A stretch of DNA of 48,794 nt from an uncultured Kiritimatiellota bacterium (GTDB lineage Bacteria > Verrucomicrobiota > Kiritimatiellia > RFP12 > UBA1067), in the NCBI GenBank assembly GCA_934654805.1, contig CAKUGW010000005.1:1-48794 (forward strand), given 5' to 3'. Each line of letters begins with the position of its first letter. Position 1 is the stretch's first letter. The translations under genes were made by a program, and so were the position numbers. The notes beneath the pieces are model-generated. The model was not told where the DNA came from. It worked only from the letters and a program-made list of their open reading frames with translations, and searched no databases. Shown piece after piece: positions 37,435 through 45,297 of the stretch.

Positions 37435-39575
37435 AAAGCGACAAGAAGAAAAGCGACAAGAAGAAGGGCGTGCTGCGGCTCTGTGCATATGTCGGTCTGC
37501 CGCTGTGGGGCGCGTTCGCCGCCGCTGCGGAGCCTTTGGCGGAGGCCGTCTCGCCCGACGGGCGCAACGAGATTCGCCTGTATGCCGACCCTCTGCGCTA
37601 CGAGGTGCGACGCGACCGATCGATCCTGGTCGCGCCGACGCCCGTGAACCTGCGTGTCGGCGGACAGGATCTTGCCGCGCACGACGTCCGCCCCTTGTCG
37701 GTCATCGCGTGCACGTCGTTGGGCACATTGGCGACGCCGGTCTACAAGAAGGCGTTCGTCAATCTCGCGGCGAACGGGTGCCGGGCGGACTTCGGCGACT
37801 GGGGGATCGCGCTGGCGGCGCGCGACGACGGCGTCGCCTACCGATTCGAGCTGAAGTTTTCCGAGACGGTCCGCATCGACGGCGAGACGGCGGGCGTCAC
37901 GCTTCCGTCCGACGCGGCGGACTGCATCGTCTGCTACGAGCAGAGCGGCCAGTCGGGTTGCGAGGAGGCGGTCAGTCAGGGACTCGCCGCGAAGGACATC
38001 GCCTGCCGCCGCCTCTACCTGCCGTTCGCCTACACGGTCGACGGCAAGACGGTCGCCGTGACCGAATCGGACGTGTGCGATTATCCGATCTGGGACCTTC
38101 AGCGCGTCTCGACGAATGCGCTTTCGTTCGCGGGGCAGTTTGCGCCATGGCCGACGGCCTTCGTCAACGACAGTGGCGTCGACCGGGCGAAGGGCGCGGC
38201 GCGCGAGATCCACTGGCGCGTCACGGCTCGGGCGGATTACCTGGTCGAGACGGCGGGGACACGCACGTTGCCGTGGCGCGTCTTCGTGCTGGCGGACGAA
38301 CCGTCCGGGCTGATGGAGGGCGACGCCGTCATGGCCCTCGCGCGCCCGGCGGAAGAAGGCGCGGACTTCTCGTGGGTGAAGCCCGGCAAGGTCGCCTGGG
38401 AGTGGTGGAACGACTGGGACAACCAGGGAAAGGCCAAGGGCTGCAACACGGAGACCTACGAGCGGTTCATCGACTTCGCCGCGCGCAGCGGCGTTGAGTA
38501 TGTCATCCTCGACGCGGGCTGGAGCCTCGGTCATGACGTCTGGCGTTTCAATCCGGCCGTAGACGTGCCGCACCTGATCGCCTACGGCGCAGCGCGGAAC
38601 GTGGGGCTCATCCTCTGGATGGGCTGGGCGCAGGCGGACGGCGACGAGGAGCGCGTCGCGGCGCATTTCGCGAAGCTCGGCGCGAAGGGATTCAAGGTCG
38701 ACTTCATGGATCGCGGCGACGCGGCGGCGGAGCGGTTCCTGTGGACGTTCGCCGATGCGTGCGCACGGAACAGGATGGTCATCGACTACCACGGTGCGCA
38801 CCGGCCGACGGGGCTGAGCCGCGCCTATCCGAACGTGCTGAACTACGAGGGCGTGCATGGCCTTGAGATGATGAAGATCTTTTCGGGCGAGAAAGACATC
38901 CTCGGGCACGACGTGCGCATCTGCTACTCGCGCATGGTCGCCGGCCCTCTGGACTACACGCCCGGCGCGATGGACAACTATCCCTTTGCGCAGTATCCGC
39001 GAATGGATCCGAAGTCGATCGACTGGTCGAGGCCCGAGACATGGCAGGGGACGGACTTCTGGCGCAACCCCGGCTCGGTGGGCACGCGTGCGCGGCAGAT
39101 GGCCATGATGGCGCTGTACGAGGCGCCGCTGCAGATGCTCTGCGATTCTCCGACGAAGTACGAGCGCGAAAGGGAGTGCTTCGCGTTCATGGCCAAAATC
39201 CCGACCGTGTGGGACGAGGTCAAGGCGTTGGGCGGCACGCCCGGGACGTACGCGGCGCTCGCGCGGCGCAAGGGCGGCGTCTGGTATGCGGCGGCCGTCG
39301 GCAATGCGGCGGCGCAGACCGTCCGGTTCGAGACGGCGTTCCTCGGCGCAGGCGCGTGGACGGCCGAGATCTTCCGCGACGCGGATGACGCCGAGGCGGA
39401 TCCGCGCCGCTACGTCCACGAGACGCGAGCCGTGCGTGCGGGCGACGCGCTGGCGTTCCCTCTTGCGCCAGGCGGCGGACTCGTCGTCCGCTTCACGCGG
39501 ACGGAGCGGGCCGGGAGTCCGGCTCTGGTGGTCCAACGGAGAGGGCGCGAAGACTCAACGGAGAGAACGCGATGA
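37431..39575 (+). CDS. Secreted GH97 family glycosidase (alpha-galactosidase or alpha-glucosidase)
   Basis: The 714-residue protein has a Lys-rich n-region, then a signal core (LRLCAYVGLPLWGAFAAAAEP). An N-terminal beta-super-sandwich precedes the GH97 barrel: VAWEWWNDWD, EYVILDAGWS, GAKGFKVDFMDRGD with D424 as candidate nucleophile, and NYEGVHGLE. It continues with RNPGSVGTRARQMAMMALYEAPLQMLCDSPTKYE, which is diagnostic. Asp in KVDFMDR is as in retaining, alpha-galactosidase-type members, so alpha-galactosidase activity is favoured but not certain. The start at 37431 follows AAGGA at 37416-37420. The last residues are encoded by a CAACGGAGA repeat, and its stop overlaps the next start (ATGA). 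Confidence 0.9.
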   Translation: MKSDKKKSDKKKGVLRLCAYVGLPLWGAFAAAAEPLAEAVSPDGRNEIRLYADPLRYEVRRDRSILVAPTPVNLRVGGQDLAAHDVRPLSVIACTSLGTLATPVYKKAFVNLAANGCRADFGDWGIALAARDDGVAYRFELKFSETVRIDGETAGVTLPSDAADCIVCYEQSGQSGCEEAVSQGLAAKDIACRRLYLPFAYTVDGKTVAVTESDVCDYPIWDLQRVSTNALSFAGQFAPWPTAFVNDSGVDRAKGAAREIHWRVTARADYLVETAGTRTLPWRVFVLADEPSGLMEGDAVMALARPAEEGADFSWVKPGKVAWEWWNDWDNQGKAKGCNTETYERFIDFAARSGVEYVILDAGWSLGHDVWRFNPAVDVPHLIAYGAARNVGLILWMGWAQADGDEERVAAHFAKLGAKGFKVDFMDRGDAAAERFLWTFADACARNRMVIDYHGAHRPTGLSRAYPNVLNYEGVHGLEMMKIFSGEKDILGHDVRICYSRMVAGPLDYTPGAMDNYPFAQYPRMDPKSIDWSRPETWQGTDFWRNPGSVGTRARQMAMMALYEAPLQMLCDSPTKYERERECFAFMAKIPTVWDEVKALGGTPGTYAALARRKGGVWYAAAVGNAAAQTVRFETAFLGAGAWTAEIFRDADDAEADPRRYVHETRAVRAGDALAFPLAPGGGLVVRFTRTERAGSPALVVQRRGREDSTERTR
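37434..37463 (+). repeat. 15-nt tandem repeat in the GH97 signal peptide
   Basis: AAAAGCGACAAGAAG occurs twice without a gap and encodes the Lys/Ser/Asp-rich n-region of the signal peptide. Similar purine words continue upstream to about 37410. Confidence 0.75.
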
Positions 39576-39612
39576 CTCAACGGAGACGTTTTGATCTCTC
39601 AACGGAGACGCC
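39532..39612 (+). repeat. CAACGGAGA repeats at the GH97-SGNH junction
   Basis: CAACGGAGAG or CAACGGAGAC occurs four times (beginning near 39534, 39556, 39579 and 39600), three of them as CTCAACGGAGA. The copies encode the end of GH97 and the start of the SGNH gene and supply the overlapping stop and start codons. Confidence 0.8.
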
Positions 39613-40100
39613 GCGTCGTCTCTTCGGCGCGGCGATGGCTGCTTTCGTCGCGGTGTCGGCGTGCGGTGCAGTTGCGCCCACGGATGCCGAGCGACAGGAA
39701 TCGGTGAAAATGAACGCGGAGACCCCCTCGGCCGCACGGCCCTGCGCCGGCGGCGTGAAGGTCGTCTTCCTCGGCAATTCGATTACGTTGCACGGTCGGG
39801 CGCCGGCCTTGGGATGGACAAATCTCTGTGGCATGGCCGCCAGCGAACCTGACAAGGACTACGTGCATCTCGTCGTGCGCGGCATTGAGAAGAGGACGGG
39901 GCGCAAGGCGGATGTGCGCGTTCGGAATCTCGCGGGATTCGAGCGTGGCGCGTGCGAGGAACGCTGTCTTCGTGGAGACGGCTGACCTCGGCGATGATCC
40001 GGCCATGCGGGCGTCAGGGTTTTCCCATGCGGGCGTGGCGGCGCATCCTGGCGACGCGGGCATGGCGGCGATCGCCGAACGTATCCTGTTGGCATTTTAA
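39572..40100 (+). pseudogene. Broken SGNH/GDSL hydrolase gene (internal deletion and frameshift)
   Basis: The first frame (39572-39985) gives a signal-like region (RRLFGAAMAAFVAVSACG) and SGNH block I, VVFLGNSITLHGRAP with the nucleophile Ser. It runs on to RNLAGFER and then leaves homology. A second frame picks up NAVFVETADLGDD...GVAAHPGDAGMAAIAERIL, which is the usual end of the family, and stops at 40098-40100. Blocks II-III (including the N-D oxyanion segment) are missing, so roughly 100 codons were lost and the frame shifted near 39950. An inactive remnant is the simplest reading. Confidence 0.75.
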
Positions 40101-40179
40101 CGTCCAATCTCCACCTCTTTTCTCCACTTTCATGCTGCAAGCCCGATACGCCGAAAATCCGACAAAGTCCGCCACGGTG

Positions 40180-40216
40180 TTGACGGGATGCGTCCGCATT
40201 TGGTATTATTGCCAAA
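40180..40216 (+). promoter_or_regulatory. Strong-looking promoter with leaderless start
   Basis: TTGACG (40180-40185), an 18-nt spacer ending TTTGG, then TATTAT (40204-40209). An ATG follows after exactly 6 nt. The same -35/spacer layout occurs at 43199-43170 on the other strand. Confidence 0.75.
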
Positions 40217-40272
40217 TGAATGACGCAAAACGCAAGAATAAGCCATCGTTTCGGGTAATCGGACCTTTCTGA
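40216..40272 (+). CDS. Leaderless leader peptide (18 codons) coupled to the ABC ATPase
   Basis: The ATG lies 6 nt after the -10 box and opens MNDAKRKNKPSFRVIGPF. The TGA (40270-40272) shares its A with the ATG of the ATPase gene (TGATG). The ATPase start has no Shine-Dalgarno sequence in the preceding 20 nt, so its translation would depend on ribosomes finishing this mini-ORF. Basic composition, no recognisable regulatory codon run. Confidence 0.45.
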   Translation: MNDAKRKNKPSFRVIGPF

Positions 40273-41175
40273 TGAATGGTTGCAGTCCAAAGAGCCCTCT
40301 GCTTGCGGTCGAGAACCTGCGCATCGCCTTTCGGTTCGGGGGGCGGCTCTCCGTTCCTGTGCGCGGCGTCTCGTTCTCGATTCCAGAAAACGCCCGCATC
40401 GCGCTTGTCGGCGAGTCGGGCTGTGGCAAGTCCCTGACGGCGCTCGCCCTCGGCGGGCTCGTCGATCGGGCGGAGATTTCGGGACACCTCATCGGGAAGC
40501 CTCGCCTCGCGTATGTCTTCCAGAATCCGATGCAAAGCCTCAACCCGGTGATGAAAGTCGGCCGTCAGATCGACGAGGCTCGCCCTCGCACCTCGTGTCT
40601 CCCGACACCTGCCCACCAGTCAGCCGCCCAACTTCTTGCCGCCGTCGGGCTGCCGCCTGAGGCAGCGCGCAAGTACCCCTGCGAACTGTCGGGCGGACAG
40701 CAGCAGCGCGTCATGATCGCGATGGCCCTTGCGCAGGAGCCAGACCTGCTGATTGCGGACGAGCCGACGACGGCTCTCGACGTGACGACGCAGCGCGATG
40801 TCCTTGACCTGATCGCGCGTGTGGCGGAGGCGCGAAAGATGTCCGTGCTCCTGATCACGCACAACCTGGGACTCGTCGCGCGCTATGCGTCGTTCGTGCA
40901 CGTGATGTATGCGGGCGAGATCGTCGAAAGGGGGCCTGTCCCCACAGTCCTGGCGCATCCGCGCCACCCCTATACGAAAGGTCTTCTGGCGACTCGACGC
41001 GCCGAAGGACGCGCCGCTCGCCGACATTCCGGGGACAGTCCCCCCGCCGTGGGCGTGGCCGACGGGCTGCGCGTTCCACCCGCGCTGCCCACACGCCAGC
41101 CCCGCATGCGCAAGTGAAGGTTATGTGCCTTGCACGGACAGTGAAGGGGCGTTCAATCGGGAATGCCCCAGCTGA
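40272..41175 (+). pseudogene. Oligopeptide/dipeptide-type ABC transporter ATPase, frameshifted
   Basis: Frame one shows Walker A G47-ESGCGKS54, the Q-loop in YVFQNPMQSLNP, signature LSGGQQQRVMIAMAL, Walker B LLIADEPTTALD and the H-loop LLITHNLG. This is the DppD/OppD family. After HPYTKGLL (about 40990) homology continues one frame over as RLDAPKDAPLADIPGTVPPP...CAFHPRCPHASPAC, the Oppn_HPY-type C-terminal domain, ending at 41175. Frame one instead reads on to 41117 without homology. Either the gene is disrupted, a sequencing indel is present, or frameshifting occurs. No permease, binding protein or second ATPase lies nearby. The end overlaps the convergent gene by 23 nt. Confidence 0.8.
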
Positions 41176-42070
41176 CGCGGCTTTTGCCGTTTGGAACAGA
41201 AACCGAACGGACCGTCAAGGGCTTCGGCTCTTCCGTGACCGTCTGCGGTTTACCTTTTTGTGCGACAGGGCGCGGCGCTTCGTCATCATCGTCCTCAAAA
41301 TAGTCGATTGGCGCGAGTTCGTCGTCCTGTCCTGCCGTGTCGGCGTCAGACTTGCCAGACTCACGCCGTTCGACGTCATCCAGGACATCGAGAATCTGAT
41401 CGATGTCATCGCGCGTGGAACGAGAAGGGGTCTTGCGCGCGCGTTGCGCCCTCTCCAATGCCGGGTTTGTCTCATAGAGTTCCGGGTAGTGCTGGCGGCG
41501 ATAGGCCTCAAGTTCTTCCTGCCTGCGGCGTTCCTTCTCGGCTTCGGCCTTTTTCTTCTCTTCGTCCAGCAACGCCCGCAGACGCTTGATTTCGAGTTCT
41601 TCGGCGGTGGGCGGCTTGGGCTTTGCTTCAGCGGAAGTTGCGGCCTGTCGGGCTTTCTCTTCCGCCTCGGCGACGGCTTTTTCGGCCTTGATCTGGGTTT
41701 CTGAAAGTTTCCGCTGCATTTCCTCCAGCTTGGTCGTCAGCGTCAGGATCGCCGAACTGTCCTGAGGCGGCTGGACGACGACGGCCGAACCGGTCGAGCG
41801 GTCTTTCATCGCGAACTCAATGAGCCGGTCGTTGAGCTGCTGGTTGCGGTTGGTGACGTTCATCAGGAGGATGACGAAGATGGCGATGACGATGAAGATC
41901 AGCGCACCGAAGAAGATGCCCAGCGCGAGCAGACGCTTGCGCGCCTTGGCCTGTTCGGCGTCGATGTACTGCTGAAACGCCTTGAGGACCGGAAAGTCGT
42001 CCAGCGCATCGCCGGAACCGTAGACGCTCACGGCACGGCTGTTGAATTCGGAATTGATCGGATCGTTCAT
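41153..42070 (-). CDS. Single-pass membrane protein with coiled coil, unknown function
   Basis: The 305-residue protein has a cytoplasmic N-terminus of ~45 residues (ALDDFPVLKAFQQYIDAEQAKARKR), one transmembrane helix (about 46-70, LLALGIFFGALIFIVIAIFVILL), then a long Glu/Lys/Ala-rich coiled coil (about 105-205). An acidic tail with YFEDDDDEAPRP follows. No enzyme domain is visible. It could be a scaffold or envelope-spanning tether. It lies 48 nt downstream of the exported-protein gene on the same strand and probably shares its promoter. GAGGCAG precedes the ATG. Base composition is less GC-rich than most of the window. Confidence 0.7.
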   Translation of the reverse strand: MNDPINSEFNSRAVSVYGSGDALDDFPVLKAFQQYIDAEQAKARKRLLALGIFFGALIFIVIAIFVILLMNVTNRNQQLNDRLIEFAMKDRSTGSAVVVQPPQDSSAILTLTTKLEEMQRKLSETQIKAEKAVAEAEEKARQAATSAEAKPKPPTAEELEIKRLRALLDEEKKKAEAEKERRRQEELEAYRRQHYPELYETNPALERAQRARKTPSRSTRDDIDQILDVLDDVERRESGKSDADTAGQDDELAPIDYFEDDDDEAPRPVAQKGKPQTVTEEPKPLTVRSVSVPNGKSRVSWGIPD

Positions 42071-42092
42071 TCTGCCTCTTTTCTCAAGGTCG

Positions 42093-42108
42093 CATAACCT
42101 GTGTTATG
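42093..42108. promoter_or_regulatory. Perfect palindrome between two minus-strand genes
   Basis: CATAAC, CTGT, GTTATG: a perfect 6-bp inverted repeat with a 4-nt spacer, 22 nt before the 42070 start codon. It could be a repressor site or a small hairpin. Confidence 0.4.
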
Positions 42109-42118
42109 TAAACTACGA

Positions 42119-43159
42119 TTATTTTCCCTCGAACACGTACCAGTTGAGGATCTTCGCGTCCTTCAGCTTCTGCATTTCCGAATAGACACGCGAAAGACGC
42201 ATTTCACGGTCGGCGAAAATGAAGCACGTGTCCACCTTCGGATGCTGCCGCGCCTCGTCAAACGGGATTGCGCGCGGCGTCAGCTTGGGGTCGTCGCCCT
42301 CGACCGACCAGTCTTCCTCGATGAAGACGAGTTCGCTGTCCGATGGACGGATCGTCAGCTCAAACGGCTGCGTGAGCCGTCGCTGACGCTCGCGCCAGCT
42401 GACGGACGGCAGAAACGCCCGGAAGAACAGCTGCCCGTCCGCCCGCCCGTTGAGCTTGACCTTGGGCGAATCGACAAGCGCCAGCGCCTGGGCGATTTGC
42501 GTGGCCTCGGCGACTGTCAGTGCCGGATCGAATGCCGCCCGAACCTCGACTTCACCCGTTTCGGCTGCCGCCTTGATCCGCTGAAGGACCTGCGCAGCCG
42601 AACCGGGCGCAAACGTCACGTCGAGATGCGTGGGCATCGTCTTCTCGTCCCAAGACAGGACAAACTTCCTCCGCTCGCCCTTTTTCAGCGTCATGCGCGC
42701 CGTGTGCGCCCCATAGACGTCGCCTTGGCGATAGATGCCGTTGAAGACGACGGGGGCCTGCGCGAGCGAATAGAGCGCACAGAAGGCGAGCGGCATGTCG
42801 TCGTTCGCGGCGACAGCCCCCTTCTCGTTCCGCGAGCCGCCCGTGTAGACGAGGTCGGCAGGCGAGAGCCCTTTGGGCCACGTCGTCTCGATGAACGCAT
42901 CGCACGCGGGCGTCAACGTGACGCGGCAGCCGACGGGCCAGAGTACGCAGTCCGCGACGGAGGTCGCGTGACCCTTCGGCAGCCCGGCCTTCTCCAGCCG
43001 TGCGCAGAGGTCGCCGACCGATTCGTCCAGAAGAAACATCGTCTCGTAGTCCCGGTCGGTATCCCTGCCGGCGAAGAGGAACTCGATCGGAGTCCCCTTC
43101 TCCACGCCCGTGGCGGTCGCGGTGAAGGAAAGCGAGGCTGCTAATAGAATCGGAATCAT
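42119..43159 (-). CDS. Exported protein with YdjY-like N-terminal region
   Basis: The 346-residue protein begins with a signal peptide (IPILLAASLSFTATATG). The next ~140 residues (KGTPIEFLFAGRDTDRDYETMFLLDESVGDLCARLEKAGL) resemble the YdjY domain, where a 'YE-x-x-x...L...G' pattern is typical. That assignment is tentative. The C-terminal half includes VRAAFDPALTVAEATQIAQAL and an ending with VDTCFIFADREMRLSRVYSEM, which recalls ExbD/biopolymer-like 'phosphoesterase' folds only vaguely. Function is unknown. The ATG at 43159 lies 10 nt after the -10 box, so leader length is only a few nucleotides. Confidence 0.7.
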   Translation of the reverse strand: MIPILLAASLSFTATATGVEKGTPIEFLFAGRDTDRDYETMFLLDESVGDLCARLEKAGLPKGHATSVADCVLWPVGCRVTLTPACDAFIETTWPKGLSPADLVYTGGSRNEKGAVAANDDMPLAFCALYSLAQAPVVFNGIYRQGDVYGAHTARMTLKKGERRKFVLSWDEKTMPTHLDVTFAPGSAAQVLQRIKAAAETGEVEVRAAFDPALTVAEATQIAQALALVDSPKVKLNGRADGQLFFRAFLPSVSWRERQRRLTQPFELTIRPSDSELVFIEEDWSVEGDDPKLTPRAIPFDEARQHPKVDTCFIFADREMRLSRVYSEMQKLKDAKILNWYVFEGK

Positions 43160-43199
43160 CTTGGCCGCGATTATACCAAAGGAGACGTGCCCGCGTCAA
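43160..43199 (-). promoter_or_regulatory. Promoter of the exported-protein gene (near-leaderless)
   Basis: On the minus strand TTGACG (43199-43194), an 18-nt spacer ending TTTGG, then TATAAT (43175-43170). The ATG at 43159 follows after 10 nt. Same -35, spacer and extended -10 as at 40180-40209. Confidence 0.75.
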
Positions 43200-44221
43200 T
43201 CGGGCACGTCAGACAGGACTTCACATCCCGTCTCGGTGATCAGCACGAGGTCCTCGATGCGGACGCCGAGGTTCCCTTCAAGGTAGATGCCGGGCTCGAT
43301 CGTCACGCACATCCCCGGCCTCAGCACCGTCCGGCTCTTCTTCGAGGCCGTCGGGGCCTCGTGGATCTCGTAGCCGACGCCATGCCCGAGGGAATGGCCG
43401 AAGCACTTGCCGAAGCCGCCCTTCGCGATGACGTCGCGCGCCACCTTGTCGAGCGCACGCCCCGTCATCCCCGGCTTCGCCGCCGCGATCGCCGCGCGGT
43501 TCGCCTCTCGGACAAGCGCGTAGACTTTCCTGTAGAGCGACGACGGACGCTTCGGCACGAGGTTGCGCGTGAGGTCGCTGCACACGCCGCCGAGACGGAC
43601 GCCCATGTCCACGAGCACGGGTTCACGTCCGTTCCAGGCCGTGTCGTCTGGCTCGTGGTGGCACTCCGCCGCGTTCTTTCCGACGCAGACGATCGTCGCG
43701 AACGCCTCGCCCTCGCCCCTCTCGATCATGAGCGTCTGGATGATCCGAGCCATGTCGCGTTCCGTCATGCCCGCCGCGAAGCGCGCGGACGCCGCCTGCC
43801 AGATCTCGCAGGCGAGACTTTCCGCCGCACGGATCTTCGCGATTTCCTCCGGCGTCTTCACGGCGCGCAGCGCCTGGAGGTCGTCCGCGATGTCGACGAA
43901 GACGGCGCCACGCGGCGCGAGCTTCTGGAGCTTCAGGAACTGCGCGTGCGGAATCGACGACTCGTAGCCGATGCGCCGGCCGCGAACCTTCAGCCGCCGC
44001 AAGTCGCGGCAGACGAGCTGCGGCGCGACGCGATGCACCATCGGAACATAGCGGAAATCCGTGTAAAGCGCAGCCTGAACCGCAGACGCGGCCCGAACCG
44101 TCTGGAGGACCGCGTTGTCGCAGCTGACGCCCGTGAGGGCGCGGATGTTGGGAGGCGAACAGACGAGCGCGGCGTCAAGCCGACGCCGCGTCGCAATCTT
44201 CTGGAGTTCGTCGAGCCTCAT
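43196..44221 (-). CDS. M24 family metallopeptidase (Xaa-Pro dipeptidase/aminopeptidase-like)
   Basis: The 341-residue protein has a short creatinase-like N-domain (LDAALVCSPPNIRALTGV) and the pita-bread catalytic domain. Metal ligands are visible in order: Asp in VLVDMGVRLGG, Asp in VCSDLTRN, His in GHSLGHGVGYEIHEAP, Glu in VTIEPGIYL and Glu in VRIEDLVLIT. It removes an N-terminal residue before proline in the cytoplasm. The start at 44221 is chosen because AGGG precedes it and homology starts just after; the frame is open further upstream but overlaps prs. It lies 35 nt after prs and is probably co-transcribed. Confidence 0.9.
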   Translation of the reverse strand: MRLDELQKIATRRRLDAALVCSPPNIRALTGVSCDNAVLQTVRAASAVQAALYTDFRYVPMVHRVAPQLVCRDLRRLKVRGRRIGYESSIPHAQFLKLQKLAPRGAVFVDIADDLQALRAVKTPEEIAKIRAAESLACEIWQAASARFAAGMTERDMARIIQTLMIERGEGEAFATIVCVGKNAAECHHEPDDTAWNGREPVLVDMGVRLGGVCSDLTRNLVPKRPSSLYRKVYALVREANRAAIAAAKPGMTGRALDKVARDVIAKGGFGKCFGHSLGHGVGYEIHEAPTASKKSRTVLRPGMCVTIEPGIYLEGNLGVRIEDLVLITETGCEVLSDVPD

Positions 44222-44256
44222 GTGCGCATCGCCCTGAAGGTCTCGGTCGCCCGCCC

Positions 44257-45225
44257 TCACTCGTGGTTGAAGAGGTCGTTGATCGACTCGTTGTTGTGCG
44301 TCCGCCGGATGGCCTCGCCGATGAGCGGCGCGACGGAGAGCTGCGTCAGCTTGAACGGCAGCTTCGAGACGTCGAAGTCTTTGCGGAGCTGGATCGAGTC
44401 CGTCACGACGAGCTCGTCGAGCTGCACCTCCTTCATCAGGCGCTCCACGCCCTTGTCGGTGAGCGGGAAGTGCGAGACGAAGGCGTGGACGGTCTTCGCG
44501 CCCTTCTCGCGGCACATCTTCGCCGCCGCCGAGAGCGTGCCGCCCGTCGCGGTCATGTCGTCGATCATGATGACGTCGTGGCCCTCCACGTCGCCGACGA
44601 CCGAGAACGCGTCCACCGAATCGCCGCCCGTGCGCTGCTTCGCGACGATCGCGAGGCCCGTCCCCAGCTTGCGGCTGTAGCCGTAGGCCGTCTTCGCCCC
44701 GCCCGTGTCGGGCGCGACGACGATCGGGTTCGCCCAGTGCTGGTCGCGGATGTACTTGAGGATGATCGGCTCGGCGCGCAGGTGGTCGAGCGGGATGTCG
44801 AAGAAGCCCTGGATCTGGTTCGCGTGCAGGTCGAGCGTCATGACGCGGTCGGCGCCGGCCGCCTCCAGCAGGTTCGCGATGAGCCGCGCCGTGATCGGCA
44901 CGCGCGGCTGGTCCTTGCGGTCCTGGCGCGCATAGCCGTAGTAAGGCAGGATCGCCGTGATGCGCTTCGCGCTGCCGCGCCGGAGCGCGTCGATGATGAT
45001 GAACAGCTCCATGTACGCCTCGTTCGGCGACGGCGAGCCGGACTGGATGACGAAGACGTCGCGCCCGCGCACGCCGTCGAGCACCTGGCAGAAGGTCTCG
45101 CCGTCCGGGAAGTGCGGAATGTCAATCTTGTTGAGGGGCCTGCCGAGATACTCGGCAATCTTCTCCGCGAGCGGCAGGTTCGCCGTTCCCGAAAACACCA
45201 TGAAGTCATCCTTCGTTTCCGTCAT
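44257..45225 (-). CDS. prs: Ribose-phosphate pyrophosphokinase
   Basis: The 322-residue enzyme makes PRPP from ribose 5-phosphate and ATP for nucleotide, His and Trp synthesis. It starts MVFSGTANLPLAEKIAEYLG and has the flexible-loop region YARQDRKDQPRVPITARL. It also has the metal site LDLHANQIQGFFDIPLDHL, DTGGAKTAYGYSRKLG, and the PRPP loop DVIMIDDMTATGGTL. Length and motifs fit class I enzymes. The ATG at 45225 is chosen: AAGGA lies 12 nt upstream and the in-frame upstream extension runs into the promoter. Confidence 0.96.
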   Translation of the reverse strand: MTETKDDFMVFSGTANLPLAEKIAEYLGRPLNKIDIPHFPDGETFCQVLDGVRGRDVFVIQSGSPSPNEAYMELFIIIDALRRGSAKRITAILPYYGYARQDRKDQPRVPITARLIANLLEAAGADRVMTLDLHANQIQGFFDIPLDHLRAEPIILKYIRDQHWANPIVVAPDTGGAKTAYGYSRKLGTGLAIVAKQRTGGDSVDAFSVVGDVEGHDVIMIDDMTATGGTLSAAAKMCREKGAKTVHAFVSHFPLTDKGVERLMKEVQLDELVVTDSIQLRKDFDVSKLPFKLTQLSVAPLIGEAIRRTHNNESINDLFNHE

Positions 45226-45261
45226 GATTGAGACGTGTCCTTTCAGTTCTGTTGAATGCGT

Positions 45262-45271
45262 ATTATACCAA
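45262..45271 (-). promoter_or_regulatory. Promoter of prs
   Basis: On the minus strand TTTGG precedes TATAAT (45267-45262), with TTGCGG 18 nt further upstream as a weak -35. The leader of about 30 nt holds AAGGA (45242-45238). Confidence 0.65.
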
Positions 45272-45297
45272 ATCTGCCGCAGGCGCCGCAAAGCGGG

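Noticed and set aside
40925..41045. GGGGCCTGTCCCC and GGGGACAGTCCCC palindromes inside the ABC ATPase gene
   Set aside because: They could belong to a dispersed palindrome family, but two short copies in coding DNA are not enough to claim it.
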